From contig JAGRGB010000165.1 in NCBI GenBank assembly GCA_020445745.1, forward strand, positions 1 through 34,150: a DNA stretch of 34,150 nucleotides, written 5' to 3'. Positions 1 through 8,571 of the stretch are shown piece by piece. The notes under the pieces were generated by a model, which made no database searches, was not told the DNA's origin, and worked only from the letters and a program-made list of their open reading frames with translations. The DNA is from Rhodocyclaceae bacterium. GTDB taxonomy: Bacteria > Pseudomonadota > Gammaproteobacteria > Burkholderiales > Rhodocyclaceae. Every line of letters starts with the position of its first letter. Position 1 is the first letter of the stretch. Position numbers and translations under genes: made by a program.

Positions 1-1388
1 CCGCCAAGGAAGGCGACCGGAATGAACACCGCGCAGAGCACCAGGACGATGGCCACGACCGCACTCGACACCTCGCGCATGGCCTCGATGGCCGCCGCCC
101 GCGCCGGCATCTTCTCCTCCCACATCAGGCGCTCGACGTTCTCGAGCACCACGATGGCGTCGTCGACGACGATGCCGATCGCCAGCACCATGCCGAACAG
201 GGTCAGCGTGTTGATCGAATAGCCGAGCAGCAGCAGGCCGGCGAAGGTGCCGATCAGCGACACCGGCACCGCCAGCGTCGGGATCAGCGTCGCCCGCCAG
301 TTCTGCAGGAACAGGAACACCACCAGGAACACCAGCAGCATCGCTTCGCCAAGCGTCTTCACGACCTCGCGGATCGACACGTCGACGAAGTCGGTGGTGT
401 CGTAGGGCACCGAGTAGACGAGGCCGTCGGGAAAGCGCGCGGCCAGCTCGTCGATCGTCGCGCGCACTTCCCGGGCGACGTCGAGGGCGTTGGCCCCGGG
501 CTTCAGGAAGATCCCCATCAGGGTCGCCGAGCGGCCATTGACCCGACCCTGGAAGTTGTAGTCGCGCGAGCCCAGCTCGACCCGGGCGACGTCCTTCAGG
601 CGCAGCATCGCACCGCCGGCGTCGGCGCGCACGATGATGTTCTCGAACTCGGCGACCTCGGCCAGCCGCCCGCGGGTGTTGACGGTCAGCGACATCGCCT
701 GGCCGTCGCTGGCCGGTGGCTGGCCGATGCCGCCGACCGCGTACTGGGCGTTCTGCTCGGAGACCGCCTCGATGACGTCGTCGGTGGTGAGCTGCAGGCG
801 GGCCATGCGGTCCGGTTGCAGCCAGATCCGCATCGCGTAGTCCTTGGCGCCGAAGATCTGGACGTTGGTCGTGCCCGGCACCCGCTTCATCACGTCGAGT
901 ACGTTCAGCGTCACGTAGTTGCTGATGAACAGGTCGTCGAAGCGCTCGTCGGGCGACGTGAACGCCAGCACCTGGAGGAAGGACGACGAGCCCTTCTCGA
1001 CGCTGACCCCCTGGCGCCGCACCTCGAGCGGCAGCCTCGGTTCGGCCTGCTTGACCCGGTTGTTGACGTTGATCACCGCCTGGTCGATGTCGGAGCCGAT
1101 GTCGAAGGTGACCTGGATCTCGACACGCCCGGCCGACGACGAGGTCGAACTCATGTAGAGCATCCCCTCGACGCCGATGATCTGGGTTTCCAGCGGCGCC
1201 GCGACGGTCTTTTCCAGGACCTCGGCGGAGGCGCCCGGGTAGGTCGCCGCGACCGTCACCACCGGCGGCGCGATCTCCGGATACTGGGCCACCGGCAGGC
1301 CACGCATCGCGGCGAGGCCGGCGATCACGATGAACAGCGACAGTACCGTCGCGAAGATCGGCCGGTCGATGAAGAAGCGGGAGATCAT
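1..1388 (-). CDS. RND (HAE1/AcrB-like) multidrug efflux permease, N-terminal part
   Basis: Proton-driven inner-membrane pump that takes substrates from the periplasm and outer leaflet and works with an adaptor and an outer-membrane channel. The ATG at 1388 gives MISRFFIDRPIFATVLSLF, the usual AcrB/MexB beginning with its first membrane helix; the gene runs off the left edge after about 462 codons of an expected 1030-1060. Visible parts in order are helix 1, the porter region (GLPVAQYPEIAPP, then SSSSAGRVEIQVTF-type sequence) and the helix 2-4 block. Helix 4 carries the adjacent aspartates D409-D410 in GIVVDDAIVVLENVER, matching the proton-relay pair D407/D408 of E. coli AcrB. It lies 83 bp downstream of the adaptor gene on the same strand, so the two are probably cotranscribed. 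An outer-membrane factor could follow beyond the window. Family assignment is very secure; substrate range cannot be read from the sequence. Confidence 0.96.
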   Translation of the reverse strand, partial: MISRFFIDRPIFATVLSLFIVIAGLAAMRGLPVAQYPEIAPPVVTVAATYPGASAEVLEKTVAAPLETQIIGVEGMLYMSSTSSSAGRVEIQVTFDIGSDIDQAVINVNNRVKQAEPRLPLEVRRQGVSVEKGSSSFLQVLAFTSPDERFDDLFISNYVTLNVLDVMKRVPGTTNVQIFGAKDYAMRIWLQPDRMARLQLTTDDVIEAVSEQNAQYAVGGIGQPPASDGQAMSLTVNTRGRLAEVAEFENIIVRADAGGAMLRLKDVARVELGSRDYNFQGRVNGRSATLMGIFLKPGANALDVAREVRATIDELAARFPDGLVYSVPYDTTDFVDVSIREVVKTLGEAMLLVFLVVFLFLQNWRATLIPTLAVPVSLIGTFAGLLLLGYSINTLTLFGMVLAIGIVVDDAIVVLENVERLMWEEKMPARAAAIEAMREVSSAVVAIVLVLCAVFIPVAFLG

Positions 1389-1471
1389 GTCAGCCCCTCC
1401 CGCGATGCCGGTCGCAGGGCATCCCTGGCCCGATGCGCCCGCTGCCGGCCGGCGGACCGCTGGTGGTCACG

Positions 1472-2611
1472 TCAGCGCTCCGGCGTCGGGTCGACAGCGG
1501 CGACCGCGGCACCCGGACCGATCTTCAGCAGGCCGTCCACGATCACCCGGTCGCCGGACGCGAGCCCGTGGCGTATCGCGACCGCTTCGCCGCGCCATTC
1601 CGCGGTGTCTACCCGCCGCACCGCGGCCTTGCCGTCCTCGATGACGTACACGAAGCGTCCCTCGGGTCCCTCCAGCACCGCCCGTTGCGGGACTTCGACG
1701 GCATTCGGCCGCATCGCGCCACGCAGCCGGACCCGGACGAACTGGCCCGGGCGCAGGCTGCCGTCCGGGTTGGCGACGACCGCGCGCACTTCGCTGGTGC
1801 CGGTCGCGCGGTCGATCACAACCGACGTGAAATCGACCGCGCCTGCCAGCGGATAGCGGCTGCCATCGGCGAGGATCACGTCGGCCTGGTAGCGGTTGTC
1901 GGCCGGCAGCACCAGTTCACCGTCGGCGGCTTCGCGCTGCAGCCGCAACTGGTCGTTGTCGGGCACGCCGAACAGGACATGCACCGGATCGATCCGGGTG
2001 ACCCGCGTCAGCAGGGTCTCGGCGCCGGCGAGCAGGGCGCCCTCGGAGGGCAGCGCGCGTCCGGCGATGCCGGTCAGCGGCGACTCGACCCGGGTGTACT
2101 CGAGGTTGAGCCGTGCTTCGCGAAGCCGTGCCTCGGCACCCTGCTGTTCGGCATTGGCGATCTGCAGGCTCGATTCGGCATTGTCGAGGTCGCGGCGGCT
2201 GGCGAGCTTGGCATCGATCAGGGGTCGCAGTCGCTTCACTTCCCGCCCCGCCTGGGCTACCCGGGCACGCGCGGCGGCGAGGTCGGCTTCGGCACGGGCG
2301 GTGGCCATGCGATAGGGCTGGGGGTCGATCGTGAACAGCGACTGGCCGGCCTCCACGCGAGCCCCTTCGACATAGTTGCGCCGTTCCAGGATGCCGCCGA
2401 CGCGAGGCCGGATCTCGACTTCGCGCGAGCCGTGCACGCGGGCCGGGTACTCGAGTTCGAGCGGCAGGTCGGCAACGCTCAGCGTGATCGCGCGCACCTC
2501 GACCGGACCGCGCGGTGGCGCCCCATGCTGGGCCTCGGACGAGCACGCTGCGAGGACCACGGCGAGCGCTGCGGGGCAGATGCGTGCTGCGGGTGTTCGG
2601 AGGCGGATCAT
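1472..2611 (-). CDS. RND efflux periplasmic adaptor (membrane fusion protein), lipoprotein
   Basis: Periplasmic adaptor of the AcrA/MexA family that bridges the RND pump and an outer-membrane channel. The 379 residues match family length. The N-terminus MIRLRTPAARICPAALAVV is followed by the lipobox LAAC with Cys23 as the predicted lipidated residue. After it come the beta-barrel/lipoyl half motif (EIRPRVGGILERRNYVEGARVEAGQ split around a coiled-coil hairpin at about residues 95-165), the returning lipoyl half (NLEYTRVESPLTGIAGRAL) and the beta-barrel and membrane-proximal regions. It is first in the minus-strand pump operon, with a promoter and AcrR-like operator at 2646-2674 about 35 bp before the ATG, and the TetR gene diverging from the same intergenic region. 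No strong Shine-Dalgarno sequence precedes this ATG, but the signal peptide fixes the start closely. Confidence 0.95.
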   Translation of the reverse strand: MIRLRTPAARICPAALAVVLAACSSEAQHGAPPRGPVEVRAITLSVADLPLELEYPARVHGSREVEIRPRVGGILERRNYVEGARVEAGQSLFTIDPQPYRMATARAEADLAAARARVAQAGREVKRLRPLIDAKLASRRDLDNAESSLQIANAEQQGAEARLREARLNLEYTRVESPLTGIAGRALPSEGALLAGAETLLTRVTRIDPVHVLFGVPDNDQLRLQREAADGELVLPADNRYQADVILADGSRYPLAGAVDFTSVVIDRATGTSEVRAVVANPDGSLRPGQFVRVRLRGAMRPNAVEVPQRAVLEGPEGRFVYVIEDGKAAVRRVDTAEWRGEAVAIRHGLASGDRVIVDGLLKIGPGAAVAAVDPTPER

Positions 2612-2645
2612 CGGGATGGCCGGGCAGCGGGCGGGAATCCCGGCA

Positions 2646-2674
2646 TTTTAGAAACATTCATGAATGTATGTAAA
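2646..2674 (-). promoter_or_regulatory. Pump-operon promoter with AcrR-like operator in its spacer
   Basis: Read on the minus strand, a -35 element TTTACA (2674-2669) and a -10 element CTAAAA (2651-2646) are separated by exactly 17 bp. The spacer contains the perfect 14-bp palindrome ACATTCATGAATGT (2654-2667). The 24-bp span 2649-2672 agrees at 20 positions with the E. coli acrAB operator as I remember it, including the whole right arm TGAATGTATGTA. The divergent gene encodes an AcrR-type repressor, so occupancy here would block polymerase at the pump promoter and probably also autoregulate the repressor. The palindrome and spacing are seen directly; the function is inferred. Confidence 0.8.
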
Positions 2675-2732
2675 GTGACAGAGCATACCCTTTGTGTTCC
2701 AATCGGGTGCATCAGACTAGGCTGAACCGGTC

Positions 2733-3347
2733 ATGGTGCGACGGACCAAGGAAGAGGCGCGGGCCACGCGCGACCGCATACTCGATGCGGCCGAGCGCGT
2801 GTTCCACGGCAAGGGGGTGGGGCGCACGTCCTTGTCCGAGGTAGCGACCGATGCCGGCGTGACCCGTGGCGCGATCTATTGGCATTTCGCCAACAAGGGC
2901 GAACTGTTCGATGCGATGATGAGCCGTGCGATCTCGCCGCTGGAGTCGATCGAGCAGGCGGACTACGCCCTGGCTGAATGCCCCCTCGACGAATTGCGCA
3001 CGCGGCTGTTGTCGATCCTCGAGCGGATCGTCGACGAGCCGCGCTATCTGCGGGTGTTCTCGATCGCCTGGCACAAGTGCGAGTATGTTGCCGAGATGGT
3101 GCCGATCATCGACCAATGCATGGCGGCCGGCGACCGCCATCTCGGGCGCATCGAGCAGGCGATCCGGGCGGCGTCGGCCCGTGGGCAACTCTCCCCGGGG
3201 GTCGAGCCGCGACGTGCGGCGATGGGCCTGAAGGTGCTGATCGACGGCCTGATCGCCGACTGGGCGATGCAGCCCCATGCGATCGGCCTCGATGATGCGC
3301 GCGCGTGGATCGATTGCTACCTGCGGGGGCTGGGCGCTCGGCGCTGA
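2733..3347 (+). CDS. TetR/AcrR-family transcriptional repressor of the efflux pump
   Basis: DNA-binding repressor of 204 residues, the typical TetR length. The N-terminal winged-less helix-turn-helix (about residues 10-57) reads [12 protein letters not shown], then [20 protein letters not shown] and KGELF, which is very close to AcrR/TtgR/MexR-type TetR proteins rather than generic TetR members. The C-terminal ligand-binding half is mainly helical and ends [10 protein letters not shown] followed by a short helix, again as in AcrR (PF08361-like C-terminal domain). The gene diverges from the adaptor-pump operon, and the AcrR-like operator at 2649-2672 lies between them, 60 bp before this ATG. 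It is likely a local repressor released by pump substrates. The specific name acrR, ttgR or a paralog cannot be settled from this window. Confidence 0.94.
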   Translation: MVRRTKEEARATRDRILDAAERVFHGKGVGRTSLSEVATDAGVTRGAIYWHFANKGELFDAMMSRAISPLESIEQADYALAECPLDELRTRLLSILERIVDEPRYLRVFSIAWHKCEYVAEMVPIIDQCMAAGDRHLGRIEQAIRAASARGQLSPGVEPRRAAMGLKVLIDGLIADWAMQPHAIGLDDARAWIDCYLRGLGARR

Positions 3348-3394
3348 GCGCTCACGCGCCGCCGCGACTTCGCCCCGGTCGATCGAAATCCGCG

Positions 3395-3408
3395 GCGCGC
3401 CGGCGCGC
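3395..3408. repeat. 14-bp GC palindrome between the repressor gene and aroC
   Basis: GCGCGCCGGCGCGC is a perfect palindrome 47 bp after the repressor stop codon. It can form a hairpin only with a very tight loop and has no following T-run, so a terminator role is weakly supported. A possible -10-like TAGACT lies downstream at about 3442-3447 ahead of aroC. Confidence 0.35.
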
Positions 3409-3478
3409 GGCGCGCACCGATCGCCGGCGGCGGCAGCCTGCTAGACTGTCACGCTCACCGCAAACGGCGTCCCGAACC

Positions 3479-4612
3479 ATGTCCGGCAACGACTTCGGCC
3501 TGCTCTACCGCGTCTCCTCGTTCGGCGAATCCCACGGCCCGGCGATCGGCTGCGTCGTCGACGGCTGTCCGCCCGGGCTCGAGATCTCGGAGGCCGAGAT
3601 CCAGGCGGAACTCGACCGGCGCAAGCCGGGTACCTCGCGTCACGTCACCCAGCGTCGCGAGCCGGACAGCGTCGAGATCCTTTCAGGGGTGTTCGAGGGG
3701 CGAACCACCGGGACCCCGATCGCGCTGCTGATCCGCAACCAGGACCAGCGTTCCAAGGACTACGGCAGTATTGCCGAGACCTTCCGCCCCGGTCATGCCG
3801 ACTATCCCTACTGGCACAAGTACGGCATTCGCGACCATCGCGGCGGCGGGCGGTCGTCGGCCCGCGAAACCGCGGTACGGGTCGCGGCCGGCGCCATCGC
3901 GCGCAAGTGGCTGGCATCGCACCACGGCATCGTGATCCGCGGCTACATGTCCCGCCTCGGTCCGCTGGAGGTCCCGTTCGAATCGTGGGACGAGGTCGAT
4001 CGCAACCCGTTCTTCGCGCCGAGCGCGTCGATCGTGCCCCGGCTCGAGGAGTTCATGGACGCACTGCGCAAGTCGGGCGACTCGATCGGTGCGCGCATCG
4101 ACGTCGTCGCCAGTGGTGTCCCGGTCGGCTGGGGAGAACCGGTCTACGATCGGCTCGACGCGGACATCGCCCACGCGATGATGGGCATCAACGCGGTCAA
4201 GGGCGTCGAGATCGGTGCCGGTTTCGCGGCGGTCGCCCAGCGTGGTTCCGAGCATGGCGACGAACTCACGCCGGAAGGCTTCCTGAGCAACCACGCCGGC
4301 GGTGTGCTCGGCGGCATCTCGACCGGTCAGGATATCCTGGTCGGCATCGCGATCAAGCCGACCTCCAGCATCCGCCTGCCGCGACGCTCGGTGGACAAGC
4401 GGGGAACGCCGGTGACGGTCAGCACCGAAGGGCGCCACGACCCCTGCGTCGGCATTCGCGCGACGCCGATCGCCGAGGCCATGCTGGCCCTCGTGCTGAT
4501 CGATCACGCCCTGCGACACCGCGCCCAGAATGGCGACGTGGCGTGCGACACGCCGCGCATCGCCGCCCTGGCGCCGACCGGCGCCCAGCGGGTGCCGTCG
4601 CCCGGGCGATGA
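3479..4612 (+). CDS. aroC: Chorismate synthase
   Basis: Catalyses the last shikimate-pathway step, EPSP to chorismate, using reduced FMN. The start at 3479 gives [20 protein letters not shown], matching the conserved AroC N-terminus, and a 377-residue product against 360-390 for the family; the open frame extends further upstream but without family similarity. Conserved blocks visible are [18 protein letters not shown], the [15 protein letters not shown] region, the arginine-rich FMN/substrate block [13 protein letters not shown], and the C-terminal stretch [14 protein letters not shown] with [18 protein letters not shown]. It supplies chorismate for aromatic amino acids and folate, so it fits functionally with trpF, trpB, trpA and folC further along. 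A 131-bp gap precedes it, so it probably has its own promoter. Confidence 0.97.
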   Translation: MSGNDFGLLYRVSSFGESHGPAIGCVVDGCPPGLEISEAEIQAELDRRKPGTSRHVTQRREPDSVEILSGVFEGRTTGTPIALLIRNQDQRSKDYGSIAETFRPGHADYPYWHKYGIRDHRGGGRSSARETAVRVAAGAIARKWLASHHGIVIRGYMSRLGPLEVPFESWDEVDRNPFFAPSASIVPRLEEFMDALRKSGDSIGARIDVVASGVPVGWGEPVYDRLDADIAHAMMGINAVKGVEIGAGFAAVAQRGSEHGDELTPEGFLSNHAGGVLGGISTGQDILVGIAIKPTSSIRLPRRSVDKRGTPVTVSTEGRHDPCVGIRATPIAEAMLALVLIDHALRHRAQNGDVACDTPRIAALAPTGAQRVPSPGR

Positions 4613-4730
4613 CGCCGACGCGTCCATCGACCGGCGTCGATCGGCAAGCGCCGGACGCGGCACCCCATAGAACCACGGCTGGTCCGTTCGCGGGCCTGCC
4701 CATGACAACCAAGTCGCTCGAGGAGATACC

Positions 4731-4979
4731 ATGGTCCCGGAGTCGCACGACCTGCATCACGAACTGCCAGAATATGCCGAACGGATCGCAGCGCTGAAGG
4801 ACGCCAACGGGCGTTTCGCGCACCTCATCGAGGCGTATGACGAAGTAAACCGCCACGTGCTGCTGGTGGAGACCAATGCCGAACTCGCGACCGGGCTCGA
4901 ACTCGAGGATCTCAAGAAGAAACGGCTCAAGCTCAAGGACGATTTGTATGCCATGCTGAAGGAAGACCAAGCGGCCTGA
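4731..4979 (+). CDS. DUF465/YdcH-family small protein
   Basis: An 82-residue protein of the DUF465 (YdcH-like) family, whose function is not established. It shows the family pattern: an N-terminal HELPEYAERIAALK stretch, a central helix with FAHLIEAYDEVNRHVL, and the C-terminal ELEDLKKKRLKLKDDLYAML. It is entirely helical and charged, and looks like a short coiled-coil hairpin. A good ribosome binding site (GAGGAG about 6 bp before the ATG at 4731) supports the start. It sits 118 bp after aroC and 88 bp before the MFS gene, and has no signal peptide, so it should be cytoplasmic. Confidence 0.88.
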   Translation: MVPESHDLHHELPEYAERIAALKDANGRFAHLIEAYDEVNRHVLLVETNAELATGLELEDLKKKRLKLKDDLYAMLKEDQAA

Positions 4980-4999
4980 GAGCCGGCTCAGCACCATCG

Positions 5000-5022
5000 A
5001 CGGGCGCCTCACCGGCGCCCGT
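5000..5022 (+). terminator. Hairpin after the DUF465 gene, possible terminator
   Basis: ACGGGCGCC (5000-5008), loop TCACC, GGCGCCCGT (5014-5022) make a perfect 9-bp stem 20 bp after the stop codon. Only TT follows closely, so it is either a weak terminator, a partial attenuator before the MFS gene, or an mRNA-end stabiliser. Confidence 0.45.
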
Positions 5023-5067
5023 GCCGCGTTCGTCAAACCGTCTTCCGCCGCGGACGCGGCCCAGCAG

Positions 5068-6234
5068 ATGATCCCGTTGTGGCGGCTGTCCGCGTACTAC
5101 TTCTTCTACTTCGCGTTCATCGGCGCCTTTGCGCCGTATTTCACGCTGTACCTGCAGTCGCTGAGCTTTGCGGCGGCCGACATCGCGGTGCTGATGTCGC
5201 TGATGCAGGTGATGCGGATCGTGGCGCCCAACCTGTGGGGGCTGATCGCCGATCGCGCCGGCCGCCGGGTGGCGATCGTGCGTGTTTCCGCACTTGCCAG
5301 CCTGGCCGGATTCTGTGGCTTCTTCGCGACCGACGGCTTCGCCGGGATCTTCGTCGCGATGGCGCTGATGTCGTTCTTTTGGAGTGCGGCGCTACCGCTC
5401 GTCGAAGGCCTCACTTTCGATCACCTCGGTGGCTCGATGGGACGCTACGGCAGGGTCCGCCTGTGGGGCTCGGTCGGTTTCATCGTCGCGGTGATGGTCA
5501 TCGGCTACGCGCTCGATGCGGTCGCCGAGCGCAACCTGCTGTGGATGACCGCGTCGATCCTGGTCGGCATCGTCGCCTGCGCGCTGGTGATTCCCGACAC
5601 CGGCAGAGCGCCGCCTTCGGGCGACGGCGTCGGTCTGCTGAGTATCCTGCGCCGCCGCGAAGTGCAGGCGTTGCTCGCGGCCTGCTTCCTGATGTCGGCG
5701 GCCCATGGCGCGCTGTACGTCTTCTATTCGATCCACCTGGTCGGTGCAGGCTATGGGAAGGGTTTCGTGGGCTGGATGTGGACCCTCGGCGTGATCGCCG
5801 AGATCGCCGTCTTCGTCGCGATGCCGCAGATGCTGAAGGCGTTCTCGCTGAGGGCGATCCTGGCCCTCTCGTTCGGCTGCGCAGTGGTGCGCTTCCTGCT
5901 GATCGGCTGGGCCGTGGATTCCCTGCCGCTGCTGGTCGTCGCGCAACTGATGCACGGGGCCACGTTCGGCGCCTATCATGCGGCGGCGATCGCCGCGGTG
6001 CACCGCTGGTTCCCGGGCCGCGCCCAGTCGCGAGGCCAGGCCTTGTATGGCAGTCTGTCGTTCGGCGCCGGCGGCATGCTGGGGGGGCTGGTCAGTGGCT
6101 ATCTGTGGGATCCGGTCGGCGCCGCCTGGACGTATACGGTGGGTTCCGGCTTCGCATTGGCGGGTCTGGTACTGATCCTGGTGGGCATGCAGCGCTCCGG
6201 CCAGGGCTTCGCTGAAGATGGGGGCAGGGCATGA
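5068..6234 (+). CDS. MFS transporter, HcaT/MFS_1-like type
   Basis: Inner-membrane major facilitator superfamily protein of 388 residues with about 12 hydrophobic segments. The start IPLWRLSAYYFFYFAFIGAF, the short PYFTLYLQSLSF segment, and the helix 2-3 loop GLIADRAGRRVAIVR (the MFS D-R-x-G-R-R signature) are clear. GRYGRVRLWGSVGFIVAV and the later GRAQSRGQALYGSLSFGAGG are typical of the HcaT/phenylpropionate-transporter-like MFS group (MFS_1_like). The true substrate is unknown; the HcaT label covers many proteins without known function. It is translationally coupled to the next gene by an ATGA overlap. No substrate-specific catabolic genes are nearby. Confidence 0.9.
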   Translation: MIPLWRLSAYYFFYFAFIGAFAPYFTLYLQSLSFAAADIAVLMSLMQVMRIVAPNLWGLIADRAGRRVAIVRVSALASLAGFCGFFATDGFAGIFVAMALMSFFWSAALPLVEGLTFDHLGGSMGRYGRVRLWGSVGFIVAVMVIGYALDAVAERNLLWMTASILVGIVACALVIPDTGRAPPSGDGVGLLSILRRREVQALLAACFLMSAAHGALYVFYSIHLVGAGYGKGFVGWMWTLGVIAEIAVFVAMPQMLKAFSLRAILALSFGCAVVRFLLIGWAVDSLPLLVVAQLMHGATFGAYHAAAIAAVHRWFPGRAQSRGQALYGSLSFGAGGMLGGLVSGYLWDPVGAAWTYTVGSGFALAGLVLILVGMQRSGQGFAEDGGRA

Positions 6235-7058
6235 CGATGAGGACGATGGTGGGCGGGGCGGCGGTCGTCGTTGCGGCGCTGGTGTTGCCGGCCTGCCAGA
6301 CGGTGCAGACCACCCAGGCCGGCGCGGTCGGTGTCGATCGCAGCCAGGCGATGCTGGTGTCGTCGGCCGAGATCGAGCAGGCCTCGGCCGAACAATATCA
6401 GCAGGTGATCGCCGCCGCGCGCGAGAAGCATGCGCTGAATCGCGACGACACCCAGCTCCGCCGCGTGCGTGCGATCGCCGCGCGCATGATCCCGCAGACC
6501 ACGGTGTTTCGCCCGGATGCCGCCAAATGGCAGTGGGAGGTCAACGTGCTCGAATCGGATCAGCTCAACGCCTGGTGCATGGCCGGGGGCAAGATCGCAT
6601 TCTATTCGGGCCTGATCGACAAGCTCGCGCTCACCGATGCCGAGATTGCCGCGATCATGGGCCACGAGGTCGCCCACGCCCTGCGCGAACACTCGCGCGA
6701 GCGGGTGTCGCGCGCGATGGCCACCGGCATGGGCGTGGCGATCGTCAGCGCGGCGCTCGGCATCGGGCAGGCCGGCAACGACCTGATGGGCTCGCTCGCC
6801 AAGGTGACGTTCGAACTGCCCAATTCGCGACTGCACGAGACCGAGGCCGATCGCATCGGCGTCGAGCTGGCCGCCCGCGCCGGCTACGATCCGCATGCTG
6901 CGGTGGGCCTGTGGAAGAAGATGGCCGCGGTGTCGAAGGGCAGCCCGCCGCAGTTCCTGTCGACCCATCCGTCCCACGACACGCGCCAGAAGGATCTGGA
7001 GAACTATGCGCAGCGGGTGATGCCCCTGTACCGGCAGGCAAGCGCGGGAAAACCTTGA
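6231..7058 (+). CDS. M48-family metalloprotease, predicted lipoprotein
   Basis: Zinc protease of 275 residues resembling LoiP/YcaL-type M48 envelope proteases. The N-terminus has a hydrophobic stretch and the lipobox LPAC, then QTVQTT, so it is predicted to be lipidated and exported. The zinc site is complete: H145-E-V-A-H149 within GHEVAHALREHSRER, with the third ligand in H202-E-T-E-A-D207 (LHETEADRIGVELAARAGYDP is split around it). A C-terminal segment SPPQFLSTHPSHDTRQKDLE is typical of this family. It probably degrades or matures envelope proteins. The start at 6231 overlaps the MFS stop (ATGA); a second ATG at 6237 would shorten it by two residues without changing the signal. Confidence 0.93.
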   Translation: MTMRTMVGGAAVVVAALVLPACQTVQTTQAGAVGVDRSQAMLVSSAEIEQASAEQYQQVIAAAREKHALNRDDTQLRRVRAIAARMIPQTTVFRPDAAKWQWEVNVLESDQLNAWCMAGGKIAFYSGLIDKLALTDAEIAAIMGHEVAHALREHSRERVSRAMATGMGVAIVSAALGIGQAGNDLMGSLAKVTFELPNSRLHETEADRIGVELAARAGYDPHAAVGLWKKMAAVSKGSPPQFLSTHPSHDTRQKDLENYAQRVMPLYRQASAGKP

Positions 7059-7064
7059 GTTTTC

Positions 7065-7109
7065 GGCGCCTGCCGGCGCCTGTCCAAGGGGGCCCGCGTG
7101 TGAAATAAT
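7065..7109 (+). promoter_or_regulatory. Hairpin and possible -10 element ahead of leuC
   Basis: The 81-bp gap between the protease gene and leuC holds GGCGCC-TGCC-GGCGCC (7065-7080), a 6-bp stem without a T-run, then TGTGAAATAAT with a -10-like AATAAT at 7104-7109. I see no convincing -35 element and no leucine-rich leader peptide. A leu promoter here is plausible but weakly supported. Confidence 0.3.
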
Positions 7110-7139
7110 CGGCATCCCCCAGAGATGCGGACGTACAGG

Positions 7140-8549
7140 ATGGAAGCGCAGACGCTGTATGAAAAGCTGTGGTCGAGCCATGTCGTGCATCAGGAGTCGG
7201 ACGGCACGGCGCTGATCTATATCGACCGCCACCTGGTGCACGAGGTCACCAGTCCGCAGGCCTTCGAAGGTCTCAGGCTGGCGGGCCGCAAGCCGTGGCG
7301 GACGAGTTCGATCGTCGCTACGGCCGACCACAACACACCGACCGACCACTGGGATCGAGGCATCCAGGACCCTGTCTCGCGCCAGCAGGTCGAGACGCTG
7401 GACGCCAATATCCGGGCCTCGGGTGCGCTCGCCTATTTTCCGTTCAAGGACGTGCGCCAGGGCATCGTCCATGTGATCGGGCCCGAGAACGGGGCGACGC
7501 TGCCGGGCATGACCGTGGTCTGCGGTGATTCCCACACCTCGACCCACGGCGCCTTCGGCTGTCTCGCCCACGGCATCGGCACGTCCGAGGTCGAGCACGT
7601 GCTGGCGACCCAGTGCCTGCTGCAGAAGAAGTCGAAGACCATGCTGATCCGGGTGGACGGCCGGCTCGGCAAGGGGGTCGGCGCGAAGGACGTGGCGCTC
7701 GCGATCATCGGCCACATCGGCACCGCCGGCGGTACCGGCCACGCGATCGAATTCGGTGGCGAAGTGATCCGCTCGCTGTCGATGGAAGGCCGCATGACGG
7801 TGTGCAACATGGCGATCGAGGCGGGTGCCAGGATGGGCTTCGTCGCGGTCGACGACATCACCGTCGAGTACCTGCGGGGCCGGCCGTTCGCACCCGGCGG
7901 CGAACACTGGGACAAGGCCGTCGACTACTGGCGCACGCTGCATTCGGACGAGGGCGCGCGTTTCGACAAGGTCATCGAGCTGCGCGGAGAACGGATCGTG
8001 CCGCAGGTGACCTGGGGCACCTCGCCCGAGATGGTGACCGGCATCGACAGCCGGGTGCCGGATCCGGTCGCGGAGAAGGACCCGGTGCGGCGCGAGGGCA
8101 TGGAGCGCGCGCTGCAGTACATGGGGCTCGCGCCGAACACGCCGATCGAGGCGGTGCGCATCGACAAGGTGTTCATCGGCTCGTGCACCAACTCGCGGAT
8201 CGAGGACCTGCGCCAGGCCGCCGCGGTCGTGCGCGGCCGCCGCAAGGCCGACAACGTGCGTCTCGCGCTGGTGGTGCCCGGTTCCGGCCTGGTCAAGCGC
8301 CAGGCCGAAGCCGAAGGGCTCGATGCCATCTTCACCAACGCAGGCTTCGAGTGGCGCGAGCCGGGATGCTCGATGTGCCTGGCGATGAACGCGGACCGCC
8401 TCGAGCCGGGCGAGCGCTGCGCCTCGACCTCGAACCGCAACTTCGAGGGGCGGCAGGGGGCCGGCGGCCGTACCCATCTGGTCAGCCCGGCGATGGCCGC
8501 GGCCGCCGCGATCGCCGGGCGTTTCGCCGACGTGCGCGAAATCCTCTGA
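7140..8549 (+). CDS. leuC: 3-isopropylmalate dehydratase large subunit
   Basis: Large subunit of isopropylmalate isomerase, an aconitase-family 4Fe-4S enzyme converting 2-isopropylmalate to 3-isopropylmalate in leucine synthesis; it works as a complex with LeuD. The product from 7140 is 469 residues (family about 466-470) and begins [16 protein letters not shown], aligning with E. coli LeuC; an ATG at 7125 would add five residues. The three cluster cysteines are present: C349 in IGSCTNSR, and C410 and C413 in GCSMCLAMN. The substrate motif [16 protein letters not shown] is also intact. leuD starts 22 bp downstream, leaving no room for the small entericidin gene found here in many related genomes. 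Confidence 0.97.
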   Translation: MEAQTLYEKLWSSHVVHQESDGTALIYIDRHLVHEVTSPQAFEGLRLAGRKPWRTSSIVATADHNTPTDHWDRGIQDPVSRQQVETLDANIRASGALAYFPFKDVRQGIVHVIGPENGATLPGMTVVCGDSHTSTHGAFGCLAHGIGTSEVEHVLATQCLLQKKSKTMLIRVDGRLGKGVGAKDVALAIIGHIGTAGGTGHAIEFGGEVIRSLSMEGRMTVCNMAIEAGARMGFVAVDDITVEYLRGRPFAPGGEHWDKAVDYWRTLHSDEGARFDKVIELRGERIVPQVTWGTSPEMVTGIDSRVPDPVAEKDPVRREGMERALQYMGLAPNTPIEAVRIDKVFIGSCTNSRIEDLRQAAAVVRGRRKADNVRLALVVPGSGLVKRQAEAEGLDAIFTNAGFEWREPGCSMCLAMNADRLEPGERCASTSNRNFEGRQGAGGRTHLVSPAMAAAAAIAGRFADVREIL

Positions 8550-8571
8550 GACTCAGCCGGAAACCGACACG

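Noticed and set aside
816-2725. Plus-strand open frames opposite the efflux pump and adaptor
   Set aside because: The minus strand carries clear RND pump and adaptor motifs; the plus frames have no domain or start signals.
7059-7139. Leucine attenuator leader peptide before leuC
   Set aside because: The 81-bp gap has no short frame with clustered leucine codons and no terminator/antiterminator pair.
6099-8477. 792-codon minus-strand open frame opposite the protease gene and leuC
   Set aside because: It spans several confirmed plus-strand genes and a gene boundary, has no recognisable domain, and reads as a codon-usage shadow.
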